Notes: generated by a model from the letters alone, not told the origin. A stretch of DNA of 64,000 nt from Paramacrobiotus metropolitanus (GCF_019649055.1 NW_026570299.1:1-64000); one strand, 5' to 3'. Positions 34,801 to 47,431 are shown, counted from the first letter of the stretch. Numbers and translations: made by a program.

Positions 34801-37800
34801 ACTTAAAGCCGATTAAAAGCATTATAATTATGGCCCGATAATACTCCAGTACTGAATGAACGCGTTATAAATGTAGCAAGCATTGATAAACCATACTTTT
34901 AAACGCTTAGAGACAATTTGCATGCAAGTGTTCGAAGTATTCGTTTACTTTGCTACAGCCGGTGCTGGAGTACCGCGCGTACACCCAGCGTATCGACCCG
35001 GTGCTGACCAGTGAGGGAAAAGAACGCGAAATCAAGTGGTACAACCGCGATTCGCCTCCGCCTAACCGGCCGCGCTGTGGATACCTCGGCAACGATGCAG
35101 TCTGCGTTCGGGGTACTTGTGACATATTTCTTAGCGTACTGTGACTTGTTCAGAAAATTGTTAATCGCGTCAGAGCAAAACATTATCCTGGCCGCGTCCG
35201 TCGTCTCGGCTGTGATTTTCGTGGGGATCGTCTCGGTAATTGCGTTACTCGTTTACCGGTGAGAATTCACTACTGTGTGAACGAAAAAACTTGTTGTGAG
35301 ATGAGTATATTGCAGAAAGCGTAAACTGGAAGCGGCAATTAATGATCCATGGTGGAGAGTGCCTCCCGAGGAAATCAGCGCCAAATCAGACCGACATGGC
35401 CTTTCCGTGTCGATCAGTCGATTAAGCTTAGGCAATATGGTAAGCGCCATTTTGACGATTTTCTCTATTTCCAAAGGTCACCAACATAGAAGTCGTTTCT
35501 GTTTCACTGACTTTTCTCGTACTCCGCAGAGCGTCGCCGACGGAGCAAGCTCCGCTGGTGGGCATTCACAAGTGTTTGCGAAAACCGCGCAGTACAAGAA
35601 CAAAGTGGTGTGCGTCAAGAAACTGCAGACATCCCGACGCTTCCACGCAACGCGCAAAGAACTGAAAGAAATCAAAAAGGTACTGATAGAACTTAAAAGA
35701 ACATTCGATGGTCTGCTGTTGACATGTCATGGTTTTGAACTGCAGTTACATGACATCAACAACGACAACATGAACCCGTTGGTCGGTATCGCCGTCGAAG
35801 ACGCCCAAGTACAAGTGCTGTTCGAATACTGTCAGAAAGGCAGTTTGGCCGATGTCCTGGAGAACGAGGCAATTAAGCTGGATTGGTCGTTCCGGTACTC
35901 GCTGATCGGTGACATTGTGTCGGTAATAAATTCTTTAAATAAATTACCGTAAAAACCAATGGAGAACGGCTGTGTTATGATGGATAGGGTTTGGCGTACC
36001 TCCACGATTCACCCATTAAATCACACGGCAACTTGACCAGCTCCAACTGTGTGATCGACAACCGGTTCGTACTGAAGATCACCGATTACGGCCTGGGTTT
36101 CCTCCAACCGTTCCTGAATAAGAATGTGGAACTGGCGAAAACAGACGAAGGCCGGCTGTTATGGCGTGCTCCGGAGCATTTGCGAGCACAGATGCCACCA
36201 CAAGGAACCCCAGAAGGTCAGTTGGACGGTTATTCTTATTAAACCGTATCTGTAGGTGGTGTAAGTGTTGGGTAGATGAAGTTCTCTTGTTGGTTTATAG
36301 GCGATGTGTACAGTTTTGCGATCATCTTGCAAGAAATCGTTCTTCGATGTCATCCGTACGGTTCGCCGGATCCCGCTCGCTTACCTATGGAACCATACGG
36401 TACGTCTTACGTTGCAAACGTCTCGAATTGCAATAATGAAAGAAACTTCACAGTACGGTAATACAGCAAGGCAGTTGCCACCTGCCAAGTAACCCTTACA
36501 GTTTCTCCTGAATAAATTTTTGCAGTAATTTACGTAAGACTAAGCTGTACCGGGTTGCATTTATACTTGATCTTGCAGGTATTATTTGCAACTAGGCACA
36601 TGGTTTAAGTTTTAAGGCAATGTATAAGCATACGTTTTAGTTAGTTTTATCTTCTTAGGTATATATCTTTATTACAAACCATCACTTAAACACGTGTTAA
36701 AGAAGCAGTTACACAAACAACAACTCGTTAAACATTTCCGCTTTCTCCACCGTGCCCAAAACAGAAACCGCGTTACCACGCTGTATCTCTATAGACAGAC
36801 GTTGTCGAAGAAATTCGTGCGAGCGGGCTTCTCCATACTTGATTAGATTATAGAATTAATAACAACGGTGAGATAATTAAGAGTTGCGTATATTGTAGCA
36901 ATTGTGGCACAAGTGGCAAAAGGTACCGATCCGCCGCTGCGTCCCCATGTTTCCGGCGATGCCTGTCCACCGGAGCTGCGCAGTATCATGGAGCACTCGT
37001 GGAGCGAGGCACCGGAGGCGCGTCCCACCCTGAAAGACATCAAAGGCCAGCTGAAGAAGATCCCCGGCGCTGAGCAGGGCAATCTCATGGACAATCTCAT
37101 GAAGCGCATGGAAGCCTATGCCACGGATCTAGAAGGTCTTGTCATGCTGCGTACCGAGCAGGTCTATCAGGAGAAGCAGAAATCCGAGAATCTCCTGTTC
37201 GAAGTGTTGCCACGGTATGAGTTGCGGTAATAAGTATTTCATAACGGTAGTTTTGTAATTGAGTTTGCGTTCTGGATTAGGTCGGTGGCGAACCGCTTGA
37301 AGCAAGGAGAAACCGTGGAACCGGAAGCGTACGACGAGTGCTCCATTTATTTCAGCGACATTGTCGGGTTCACCACGCTGTCGGCGTCGAGCACGCCGTT
37401 GCAAGTGGTCGATCTGTTGAATGACCTTTACAGTAAGTAAACGCTTTCAACGCATAAACCTGAGACGCTACTTAACCAAAGCGCACCAGCTGGTTTCATT
37501 AATACAAATAATGCTTTCAACTTTTTAGCACTGTTCGACGGCATTCTGGATGGATTCGATGTGTACAAAGTGGAAACGATTGGGGATGCATACATGGTAA
37601 ACTGCACGGATTTACACTACCCGTGATAAAATTTGTGTACACCGCTGACCATCGGTCTGATTTAACAGGTTGTCAGTGGATTACCCATCCGCAACGGTAA
37701 CCTGCACGCTCGCGAGATCGCTCGCACCTCCCTGATGCTGTTGGAGGGGATCAAACGCTTCAGAATCCGCCATCGTCCCACGGAGCAACTGCGACTGCGT

Positions 37801-38560
37801 ATTGGCAATCACTCCGGACCCGCTGTCGCTGGGGTGGTGGGGCTGAAGATGCCACGCTACTGCTTGTAAGCGCATAACCAGAATTAACTAATCGTAAAAC
37901 TGTCCAGTTGCATCGTGGCATCGATCCCGAGCACAGCGTGGACGAAAATAGATAATGAAAAATAGGCGAGACTTGCATATTGTAAACGTTGTATAATACT
38001 ATTAGGAATTGCTCGTCTACTCTATTCCTATTGCGTGCGGAATATCACATACGTGTTGTTTCTTTAGATTTGGAGTTACGGTGACGATTGCCAACAAAAT
38101 GGAAAGCATGGGCGAAGGTACACACAAAAAAACGAAACTATTACAAAATCAGTGAAGCATTAGCGTAAACGTGATAAAAATATTAACGGGAGCGTTGTTG
38201 TTGAGCACAGCTTTGAAAATCCACATTAGCGACGACAATAAACTCATCCTGGATGGGTTCGGCACCTTCGACGTTACGTTGCGCGGTGAACTCGATGTCA
38301 AGGTAAATTTCCTCTCGCTGGTCGGGCAATAGTTTAAAGTCTGTAATCCGTATCTGTATGATAGATCCACTTGCACGCATCCAGTCCGGCATACTTGTAG
38401 GTTCTCTTGGCTATTTATCGGTTTGTCTTTGCAGGGCATTGGTCCCATGGTCACCTGGTGGCTTAACTCGGAGAATGTGGAAGAACCGCCACCGCTGGAT
38501 GAAGTCCCGCCATCTGGCTCGCAGACCACTGTGGAGGCCACTTTGGAGCACCCGGAATAA
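31828..38560 (+). CDS. Receptor guanylate cyclase, natriuretic-peptide-receptor type (24 exons, 1112 aa)
   Basis: Exons: 31828-32173, 32863-32904, 32984-33008, 33084-33397, 33535-33578, 33744-33782, 33862-33948, 34110-34304, 34380-34430, 34492-34668, 34959-35112, 35174-35258, 35316-35439, 35530-35679, 35746-35922, 35988-36216, 36301-36399, 36899-37214, 37281-37432, 37529-37596, 37669-37865, 38068-38117, 38211-38302, 38435-38560. All phases match; total 3339 nt. The end of exon 8 (donor ACT|GTTAGC) is the least certain. Order: signal peptide (1-19); extracellular ANF-receptor-like domain (to ~490, with [18 protein letters not shown]); membrane helix (~495-518); kinase-homology domain (~560-780) with HGNL in place of HRD, so a pseudokinase; helix; cyclase domain (~885-1070) with [16 protein letters not shown] and MPRYC. 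Normally such receptors make cGMP on ligand binding. Here the usual catalytic-loop Asn and Arg are replaced ([13 protein letters not shown]), so activity is doubtful. Confidence 0.92.
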
Positions 38561-38957
38561 AAACAGGCACCACGGTAGAAACTATCGGGACATTGTACAT
38601 TTTAATGGATCTCATTGCTGAATATAATTCTGTTTTGCTACTCTCCTTTTCGTAACTCCTTGTGGGTTTTTTTTCTTTCGAAACCACGCTTTTGCACCTG
38701 TGCTGCTACTGCATGCTGCTTGCCTATGGACGGTCATTTGCGCGTATAGCCATTCCGAACAGTTAACTTATGTAACAAGTACATAACTACGAGTATTTTA
38801 CTCGTACAGGTTGAGGTGCAATTAGAATTACCGCATCTTCAGTTATGCAGATGTACGTTCTACATACACTTTGTTCATTTTACGCACGGTACTGCACAAA
38901 ATGCACTATGTTTATCCCACAAGAACTATAATATTTGCTCGCAATGGAAGTACAGCT
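38561..38957. other. Intergenic spacer
   Basis: Follows the cyclase stop (an AATAAA overlaps the stop codon at 38555-38560). No gene seen. Confidence 0.4.
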
Positions 38958-38959
38958 TA

Positions 38960-39112
38960 GGACAAAATGGTCGCATACCAAACATCTCCACATTCAGTAC
39001 GAATGCAGCGCAGTGCACTGTACGACTGAGTTCAAAATATCCGTTTCGTACAAGTGCACTGCACCGCTTGCGTAGAGATTGCTGGGTATGGGGCTATGCG
39101 ACCATTTAGTCC
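38960..39112. mobile_element. 153 bp MITE with TA flanks
   Basis: Inverted ends GGAC.AAATGGTCGCATA and TATGCGACCATTT.GTCC, with one mismatch over 18 bp, flanked by TA on both sides. TA target duplication suggests mobilisation by a Tc1/mariner-type transposase. A second internal inverted pair (GCAGTGCACT and AGTGCACTGC) lies inside. No ORF. Confidence 0.75.
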
Positions 39113-39686
39113 TACATTGTATGATAGCCGTTTCAAACACAGCAGTTTCTGGAAAATATTTAACCGTAAACAAATCGTACAGATATACTTTATACAAGAA
39201 GCTGATATTACAGTGCACTTCGCAGCTGTTTCGTAAGGTCATGAAAAACTAACCATACGTGTGACTGAATTTTCAGTCGGGCATACTGCAGGATAACTTT
39301 TGTTACCAAAATGAATAATTTTTGACAAAATCGTCATAAACAGCAACTGCTTTCCAAAATACGGTTTGCAGATAATTGCTACCATTAAATAAAAAAATAT
39401 TGCGAGGATTTAAGAATTTGCGAAAAGATCGCTTTTGTTAATCGCAGTACTCTGTACTCAATAAAATCTACACTGATCTAGGCAAAAAGTTTTTAATTCA
39501 AAACTAGGCTCTCTCTGAGCCGGCAAATTCCTACAATGTACGTAGCACGAAAGAAAGGAGGTGCGTCATTTTATGGCAAACTGTGCACAGACGCTAGTCT
39601 TCTCCACTTCAGTCCTGCCGATTCATTGCACTGTAGTGGTGCGTAATTACAGAGGCGTTCCTGCTGCACGCGGTTTGTTGATTCAG

Positions 39687-42600
39687 TTATCCAGTCTTTG
39701 AACGGCGGAGCGAGTGGCTCATTTCCATTCCTTTTTGTCCTCCATTGGAGAATCCCTTTTTCGGAAATGTTTTCCATTCTAACCAACTGTATCCCGCCAA
39801 GGCCGGAATGCCAGTCATCACCATAATCAAAAGATGAAACGGCAAAGATAATACTGTTGAGTATCCGGCTGCGATAACATTGCCAATAGCCTACAATCCA
39901 AAGAACAGGTTACTAAACTGCAGACACGTGACTGCAGATTACAGAAAAACTTTTATGTTGGTGATAACATACCGTCATAAACTGATAGACTCCGAAAGCA
40001 GCAACCGTTTGAAGAGGATAAGCGCTTCCCAAATACGCCATTAGCTACAAAGTATAAAGAGCAACAGGTATTACGTATAACATACGTGATACGTCTTACA
40101 AGCTACAAGGGAAACAGTTCGTTAGATAATTAAGAGGAGTGACGCTGTACCGGGTACCAAATACATGTACGGGAACTTTTCTTTTAATTTCGCACATTTT
40201 TCGCATTGCTGTATGGCAATATGGCATGGGGTTATAGTATTCTGAATTGCGCGCGATTTCCCTGATACTCAAATTTGGTACCATGTATCGGGTCACTAGT
40301 TTTCGTTTTCCATCTCGACATCCATTGCATCGCATGGAAATCGGTAAATCGATTAGCCTAGAATAATTATTAATCACCTGATTGTTCCAAATTGCATCGC
40401 CTATGAAGAAAAACTGCATGTATACAACAGTTTCAATCAATAAGATGGCATTTTCTGTCTCACCGAATCCTATTAAAGCTGTGCAAAGCATGGCGATATA
40501 CGGACTGCAAAAGAGGAAAAATACGGTCCTGTTTAATGAAATAAGAAACACTTACCTAAAAAAACATTAAAGACATAAGAAAAGCAAACGAAATTTTACA
40601 AGCGTAGATGTCACCTCAGTGCAACATGTACGCCAAAAACGCACATAGTTAAATTTACACACCTCGGTCCAATATAGGACATTTCACTGGTCATTTGTAG
40701 GGACGACAACGGGGGCATGTTCAAGAAGATCAAATAGAACGCTGTCAGATGCACGATAAATCCCGCGACTAGAAACACATCTCGCCCTTTCTTGATCGAC
40801 CAGGCACCAAAAATTCCTAGGAACACACCACCTACAGCAATAATCTTTAATGAAACTGCGCCTTTTCCTATAAGTCGCGGCGTATGACAGCACCTGTTAT
40901 TTCTCCTACTCCTTGGAACACTCCGTTCAGCCCAACGAGGGATTCTCGTACGTTCCCGAAAGCGCGAGTGTAACCAAGCGCTGTGCCGTTGACACTGGAC
41001 CAAAACGTCGACGTAAAACCTATCAAGATTTCGAAGCGAACAAATCCGTATGTACCCATTTCGAGAAAAATCACTTACCAATGTAGAAGAAATAAGGGAT
41101 GAGCAACATCATTCCATTCTTACAACCCAAACGAATGGTAGCAGCTGCAAATCATTCGAAAGTACGCTGACGAAAACCATCTTCTTACATATCCAGTGAG
41201 CTGACAGGCCCATACCCAAAGTAGCTTTCGCTCCCACCGGCATTTGGTTGATCCTGTCAACAAAAACATTGGAAACATTTATTTCCCGTTCAGACGGGTA
41301 CTTCTCATAAGAAAAAATGGGATTTTCTCTATCATTATGAGCGGTTTTCGACTACCATCGCAAGAGATAATCGAGGCAAAAACCGAAAAGAGCCGAAAAG
41401 GCGTAGCACCAGTCTAACTTTGAAGGCTTACTTTTGCGTGTGTCTGTACTGCTTGGCATTCGGCCATGGATGTTTTATCAGGACGAACACCAGTGTTCCT
41501 AACGTCGCAGTCACCGTCAGTGTAATAAAAACGGCTATCCGAGTGGGATCCTCGATTGTTGTCGCACCTCGCAGCATGAGATAGTAAAACGTACTTCCGG
41601 CTGGTAAACTGCATACATATAAAAATTCCCATAAAAATTTCAAGAATTCGCAAGCAGACGTGATATAGTGTACCACATCTGGGAAATTCCCCAAAATATC
41701 CCAGTATTCCTGCAAAAAAATTGGCGTAATTCAGAAAACTGAACAATCTATCATCAACAGTTACCCAACCTTTCTATCGTGTTTGGCGTAGAGTTGCTTG
41801 TTGAAAAGTATCCTTGAACGGCCCAGACGATACCAACGCCGAAACCAGAAATGGCAGCACACACAAAAATTACGCAATACACCGGTCTTATTAAAGCGGC
41901 AATGTTGGCGATGACGGCAACTACAAGATTCGAAATTTTCGAAGATGACAAATTCCCATTATTAAAATTGAATACAAAAACTATCTGCACATACTCCAAT
42001 AGCGCTCCAAAATCTAAGCGGATTAATGTAAAACGTTAACTACTCGCGCATGTAGCCGGCAGATATGTTGGCCTGTTGACTGTTGGCGAGCCCGGCAGGA
42101 AAGTGGTTTTTCTCCAATAAATCTGCCGAAGTGCTCCCACAATTCTGCCGACCCTATGCATTGCCTATGGGAACTCCAATATATCAGCTGAACCGGCGCA
42201 ACAGTGAAATTTGATATTTTGGTTGAGCGCGAGCCGGCGATAGCACAGCCGGGCTGTAGAATGAGATACATCATAGTAATTATATACAGCCGCCTAAGCA
42301 TAATTGTACCGGCACTAAACACAGAGAAGCAAGCGCTTTCCTTGCGCCGTGTCTCACCCTTGCAGTGGAGCATTTCTGCTGAGTGTGGATTTATACACAG
42401 ACATCATCGCAGAACGTAGTAAGTTATTGAATTTATTTCTTTTTTTGCAAATAACCGTAATGTTTACGCCTAAAAACTGTGGATGATGGGAATTATCCTT
42501 AGACAGTCTCACTTAAATATGAAAACTCACTTCAGCGGTCAACCGTATCTGCTAATTGTAGTTTATACTAAATCAAACAACGAAAATACTACGCCATAAC

Positions 42601-45600
42601 AGACTCCAGTATTAATTTTTAAGAAAATGATAATACACGCTTAATGCAGTTACGTTTAATCACGCTGACGCACTCTTTCATCCATTTTGCTTTTCTTCTG
42701 CCACGGGCCATGAATCCGCTATTTATAACTTAATTACAGTTACTTCGCTCTGTACAATTGTTTACAATGGGAGCAACTTTGGCCGCTGCAGCCCCTAATT
42801 AATTAGAAGCATAGCGCTATGATCTCTATCCTTTTTATATATGCCGCCTTTGGAGCTAGCATCATGATTGTCACCTTAGGATCCCGTTTGCATAGATTAA
42901 TAGAGAGGTCTTTAGTCGCTGCGCTTGCATCAGACGGCTGGCAGCACTTGTACCGTTGTACGAACGCAGCCTAAGGACGTTACAATATTGTATGCAATAG
43001 AAAGTATTTAAAGTCCTGTAAAAGTACAAATAATTTAAACTATTTTTGTGCAAATATCCGGTGCAGTAGCTGTGATTGCCTTTAATATTATTGTTTCTGA
43101 CTTTGATAGTAGAGCAAAACTTTATACAGATACCTAATTATTATTATTTGCAACGCAAACGAAATTCGTTGTCAACAATACCATTGTTGTTATTAAAAGT
43201 AGAGGGTCTTTATGGGTTATTCAAATCCAGACTCACAAGATTACGTATATTACTTATTCGTACCTAATCGAAAAAGCTCCGGCGATCGTCCTAAATGTGT
43301 ATAGAAGTACACTTACTGCATATGCCGTGGAGCGGCGTGGACAGATGCAGTTAAAGATAATATTATTATGCAGCCTAAACTGTTTCGTGTAAACAGCCGG
43401 TTGGTTGCTGGTTCGAAAAATTAATCTAATATCGTGTCCGACAAGAGCGCTCAGAATTATTTAGCAGACAATAGTATGCCGGCGGACTGACTAGCGCTCG
43501 ACAGTGAATATCAAGTTTCGTTGTTGTTCTTGTTTGTTAGATCTATTGGAGTTCCTATAGACAATGCTTAAGATCAGGTCGTCAGGACTAACGGTGCAGT
43601 TCGGCAAATCTGTTATTGGACATGTTGTTTCCAAAATTACAGTAAAGTTTTATGAGTTTAATTTTAGCAATACCGCTACATTACATGAAGCTTTTAAGTA
43701 AATTTCACAAAATAAACGCGATTACAGTATATACGGTACAGTCCGTGAAATTAAACAGAATAAAACGTTTCTATTCATAAAAACTTTTAACTACGGTATA
43801 TTCAGATTAGTTACTTACTTCTTGCAGTGATGATGAATGATGCCGGTTGTCCTGTGTCTGCATTAACAATCAGCATACCCGCTTATTTGTAACAACTAAC
43901 TTCAATTAAGCTTTGCAATAAGCAAGAGAGCGCGCTTCTGTGAGTCTAGTGTCGGTGCATCTGCAATTCTGCATCTGATACTGCGGCCTACCGTGTTATT
44001 GCCGCCTTCCGCTCAACAAAAGTATCAAATTTCACTGTTGCGCCGCTTCGGCTGATATATTGGAGTACCCATAGACAATGCATAGGGTCGGGTGGGCAGA
44101 ATTGTGGGTGCAGTTCGGCAAATCTATGGGAGGAAAACCACTTTACTGCCGGGCTCGCCGACAGTCAACAGGTTCACGCGTATGCTTACTACGTACGCAA
44201 GTATCGGGCAACTGGCATTACAGCAAGACGTAATCGACCGGAGAGTACTTATCAAAAATCATCTAAATACAGCAGAAATACAGAATGTATGTATGTCCTT
44301 TACGGAAATTCATTACGGAAATACAGCAAATATTAACGCAAATGAAGTCTCAGCAAAGCTGCGGTCTGCCAACCTGCATTTTCAAATTACTGTAGCCGCT
44401 CGCTTGAGTTATACCACACAGTTGATGTACGGGAAAAATGCGCATCAAATATACATACTCTGGCCGGGCAAAATGCACGATTCTTATTTACCGTGCTTCT
44501 GTAACTCTTTCTGTTACATTTTTCGATCTGATCTATCTGAGGTTTAAAAAAACTTATCAGTCTAAAATTTGACACCAAAATAAGGCCATAAACTTTGAGT
44601 TTTGATGTATGTACGAGTTTAGCAGCTGATTTGTTGTGGTTTTTGGGGTGCCCCTGGAAGGGGGAGGCACATTGAGCGACAGTATGCTGGTGCCTGAAAA
44701 CTGATCGTTCCTGTGGAATACAGTGCGGTTTGTCTAAGAGATTTTTAAAATTGAAAAGAGAAAGTTATCACCTTAAAAACTGATGGACAATATTCTCAGA
44801 ATAAACGTCAATGAATTTAGTACAATCGCGCTGGTCCGTGCATTTGGCCCGGCCAGCGTGTGTATATTTGGTGCGCATTTTTCCCGTACACCAACTGTGT
44901 GGTATAACTCAAGCGAGCGGCTACAGTAATTATTTTGAATGAAGATACAAGTTATCGAATTGGGCAATAATTTATTCTATTTAATTTCACAGACTGGGTA
45001 TACCATTGTCAGTTGTGTGCTGCTCTTGAAGAACCGGATTTAGAAATTTCGACAGCGCTTCAGAAAAATTCTGATTTTCCTTAAAAATTTTGCATAAACC
45101 GGTTCAGCCGCACAGTTGGACTTAGCATGCAATCTCCAACTTTAAGGAAATCCAACTTTCACTGTTGCTCTTATTTTTCGGACCTGTTGGAATGCCCATA
45201 AACAGTATGTAGGGTCGGATCGTCAGGACTTATGGCGCAATTCCATAGATCTATTGGTCGTCAGATCAAAATAATACTTTTTAATTCTGGATGTCCAAAT
45301 CTTGTATGAAATCGCCAACTAAACTGACAATATTGACATGCTATGCGGAAGTCGCACCGCGACAACCGCACTAGATGACCAAACCTACTCAATCGGTAGA
45401 GTGGGAATATGTTCTGGACTCCGTAAGTGGTACTACTGCCTACTTCCGCTAGGTACGAGCGGATTGCTGTGCCTAACGAAAGTTACCGAAACCAAAACAC
45501 TCAGGAACTTCCCAAATGTTTAATCACCAAACCGAACGAACGAACAAACAGAACAGAACGAGATATGAACTTCCTTCTAACCTAGAGTCACACGACCTTT

Positions 45601-47224
45601 CAGCTACAGAGTAGAAACAAGCTCACAGATTTAGTTGAAGTTAGAAACTTCAGACTCTTCAGTTAGACCAGAATCGTGGATGCGATTAGCGATCAAATGC
45701 GTTAGATAAGAACAGCACATCGTACGAAACGGAACAGACAACACGTACGTCGTAACACGTACGTACGTAATACGCGCAATCTATGCATAGCGCGTTAATA
45801 TATTGCCTATATGGTGATAATTTGAAGGTAATGCTTTCTTAGAAAACTTTTTAGTTCTTTTACAGTCCCATGAGCGCAGGCAATAATGCATCACAAAGCA
45901 CGTGATAATTTTTAAGTGAAACTGTCTAAGGATAATTCCCATGATCCACAATTTTTAGGCGTAAACATTATGGTTATTTGCAAAAAAAGAAATAAATTCA
46001 ATAATTTACTACGTTCTGCGATGATGTCTGTGTATAAATCCACACTCAGCAGAAACGCTCCACTGCAAGGGTGAGACACGGCGCAAGGAAAGCGCTTGCT
46101 CCTCTGTGTTTAGTGCCGGTACAATTATGCTTAGGCGGCTGTATATAATTACTATGATGTATCTCATTCTACAGCCCGGCTGTGCTATCGCCGGCTCGCG
46201 CTCAACCAAAATATCAAATTTCACTGTTGCGCCGGTTCAGCTGATATATTGGAGTTCCCATAGGCAATGCATAGGGTCGGGTCGGCAGAATTCTGGGAGC
46301 ACTTCGGCAGATTTATGGGAGGAAAACCACTTTCCTGCCGAGCTCGCCAACAGTCAACAGGCCAATATATCTGCCGGCTACACGCGCATACTGGATCCCA
46401 GCACTAAAGCAAACTTCGGTCCCATAAAAAAGCACTGCAAAAGGCAATCCATCATATTCGTATCTGGTCGTAATAATGCACAAGATAACACAAGCAAAGG
46501 TTTATTGCATATTTTGATCAGGGTTTACTCACAACAGAGGGACCAACCAAATAGGCGATGGCCTGAGGCCCTGCAAACAAGAAAAAGTTTATTTTAGGAA
46601 AGTTTTCCATGGGCATTTTGACCATCATCAAGCCTAAGAAAAATGCAAAACTTGATGACCACAGATGCCGGGAAACGCACCACAATTTACAGCCAAACAG
46701 ATTTATCCCAAGGTGGCATCGTCCAACACGCTGTGCAACACCACGGTCTGGAAAAAAGCGAAAGTTGATTAGTAAACCTCTGAAAAACCAAGATCAAGAC
46801 ACCTCTGAAAAACAGAAACAATCAAAAAAGAGGACCTTGGCAGCTCGTTTAAATTACTTGCATAAACATCTAAGCTTACTTCAGATATTGTCGATGTACT
46901 GTATGTACATACAATAAATGGATAAATTGTTTTATTCATTTCACTGAAGTATTCGCATCTTTAAGATCGAATAATCCGCCTTTCGAGCACTTCCACAGGT
47001 TTAGTTTTTACCTGCGCCTTTCCGGCGGTCAGTATGAATCGCAGATTAAGCATAAAACCAAATCCCAGAAGAATAACGTTCACAAGTCTCTGCCACTTCG
47101 TGATACCATTCTGATCCGGTAAACCAACCAAACTGAGGGTTCCAGGGACACTGCCAGGAAGTACGTAATGTCCGTAGTTTGGCTCTTCACAGCTAGCTGG
47201 CCCGCTAACGTCGTTCTTCTCCAT
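39687..47224 (-). CDS. UNC93/MFSD11-like major-facilitator protein (14 exons, ~493 aa; one in-frame TAA)
   Basis: Exons, 5' to 3' on the minus strand: 47224-47012, 46747-46660, 46570-46529, 41920-41770, 41709-41674, 41608-41432, 41253-41216, 41144-41079, 41019-40894, 40867-40663, 40504-40464, 40400-40378, 40044-39973, 39890-39687. Phases agree throughout. Landmarks typical of the UNC93/MFSD11 branch: LLGFGFMLN in the first helix, GFGVGIVWAVQG, RNTGIFWGISQM, WSSVNGTALGYTRAFG, GVFQGVGEIT, ALIGFGDAIWNNQ. Expected topology is ~12 membrane helices. MFSD11 and its relatives are poorly characterised, and their substrate is unknown. Exon 2 contains a TAA at 46705-46703, where the family usually has Tyr (GxxSLA-type context), so this copy may be non-functional or the base may be wrong. 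The end of exon 2 is the weakest splice call. The 4.6 kb intron 3 contains a large inverted-repeat element. Confidence 0.8.
42047..42518. repeat. Left inverted arm of the 4.3 kb element
   Basis: Reverse complement of 45912-46388. On the minus strand it encodes a signal-peptide-like frame (YIITMMYLILQPGCAIAG, then VAPVQLIYWSSHRQCIGS) that is interrupted here by indels. Confidence 0.75.
43515..45250. repeat. Partial copies of the arm sequence inside the element
   Basis: Three degraded pieces share the core TTTCACTGTTG...TATTGGAGT[TA]CC.ATAGACAATG and GGGTCG with the arms: about 43515-43610, 43930-44170 and 45151-45245, all on the same strand as the right arm. The middle one extends to CAGTCAACAGG. 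This suggests repeated local duplication or insertion of related elements. No complete gene seen between them. Confidence 0.6.
45912..46388. repeat. Right inverted arm of the 4.3 kb element
   Basis: Mate of 42047-42518. Contains an open frame on the plus strand, 46106-46597 (163 codons). It has a signal-peptide-like start (RRLYIITMMYLILQPGCAIA), and the frame continues beyond the arm into unrelated DNA. This argues that the reading frame is incidental, or is the first exon of an element-borne gene. Confidence 0.7.
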
Positions 47225-47431
47225 TTTCCAAGGATATCTTTATAAAATGTCATGAACGGTGAAAGTTTTCGCAATTAGTTTGCACTTTTCGCCCTGATAA
47301 TATAACATCCATCGCTTGGCTACATCGTACATGCGGCTGAAATATTGAGTGTCCGATGAACTGTAACACAGGAACAGTTCCCTATCTGTAGAACATTCAC
47401 TCCTTACAAGTAAGTATAACTTGTATAACAT

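Larger units (their letters stand above)
23948..38560. repeat. Segmental duplication block II
   Basis: Same gene order as block I: leader, gene A (broken here), peptide ORF (broken here), receptor cyclase (intact here). The two blocks have each lost different members, an example of reciprocal decay after duplication. Confidence 0.85.
42047..46388. mobile_element. ~4.3 kb element with ~475 bp terminal inverted repeats
   Basis: 42047-42518 and 45912-46388 are reverse complements at roughly 95% identity by eye. Both arms end at a GCGC/TAGCCGGCAG boundary, and TACT occurs next to each outer end as a possible target duplication. The interior (~3.4 kb) shows no recognisable transposase. It lies within intron 3 of the UNC93-like gene. 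It is probably a DNA transposon with long inverted ends, non-autonomous or decayed. An inverted gene duplication cannot be excluded, because each arm carries the same open frame. Confidence 0.6.

Noticed and set aside
38358-38621. 87-codon ORF over the last cyclase exon
   Set aside because: Out-of-frame shadow of exon 24, whose phase and C-terminal sequence are clear.
44092-44547. 151-codon ORF inside the 4.3 kb element
   Set aside because: It starts in a degraded arm copy in a different frame from the arm ORF, with no transposase motif.
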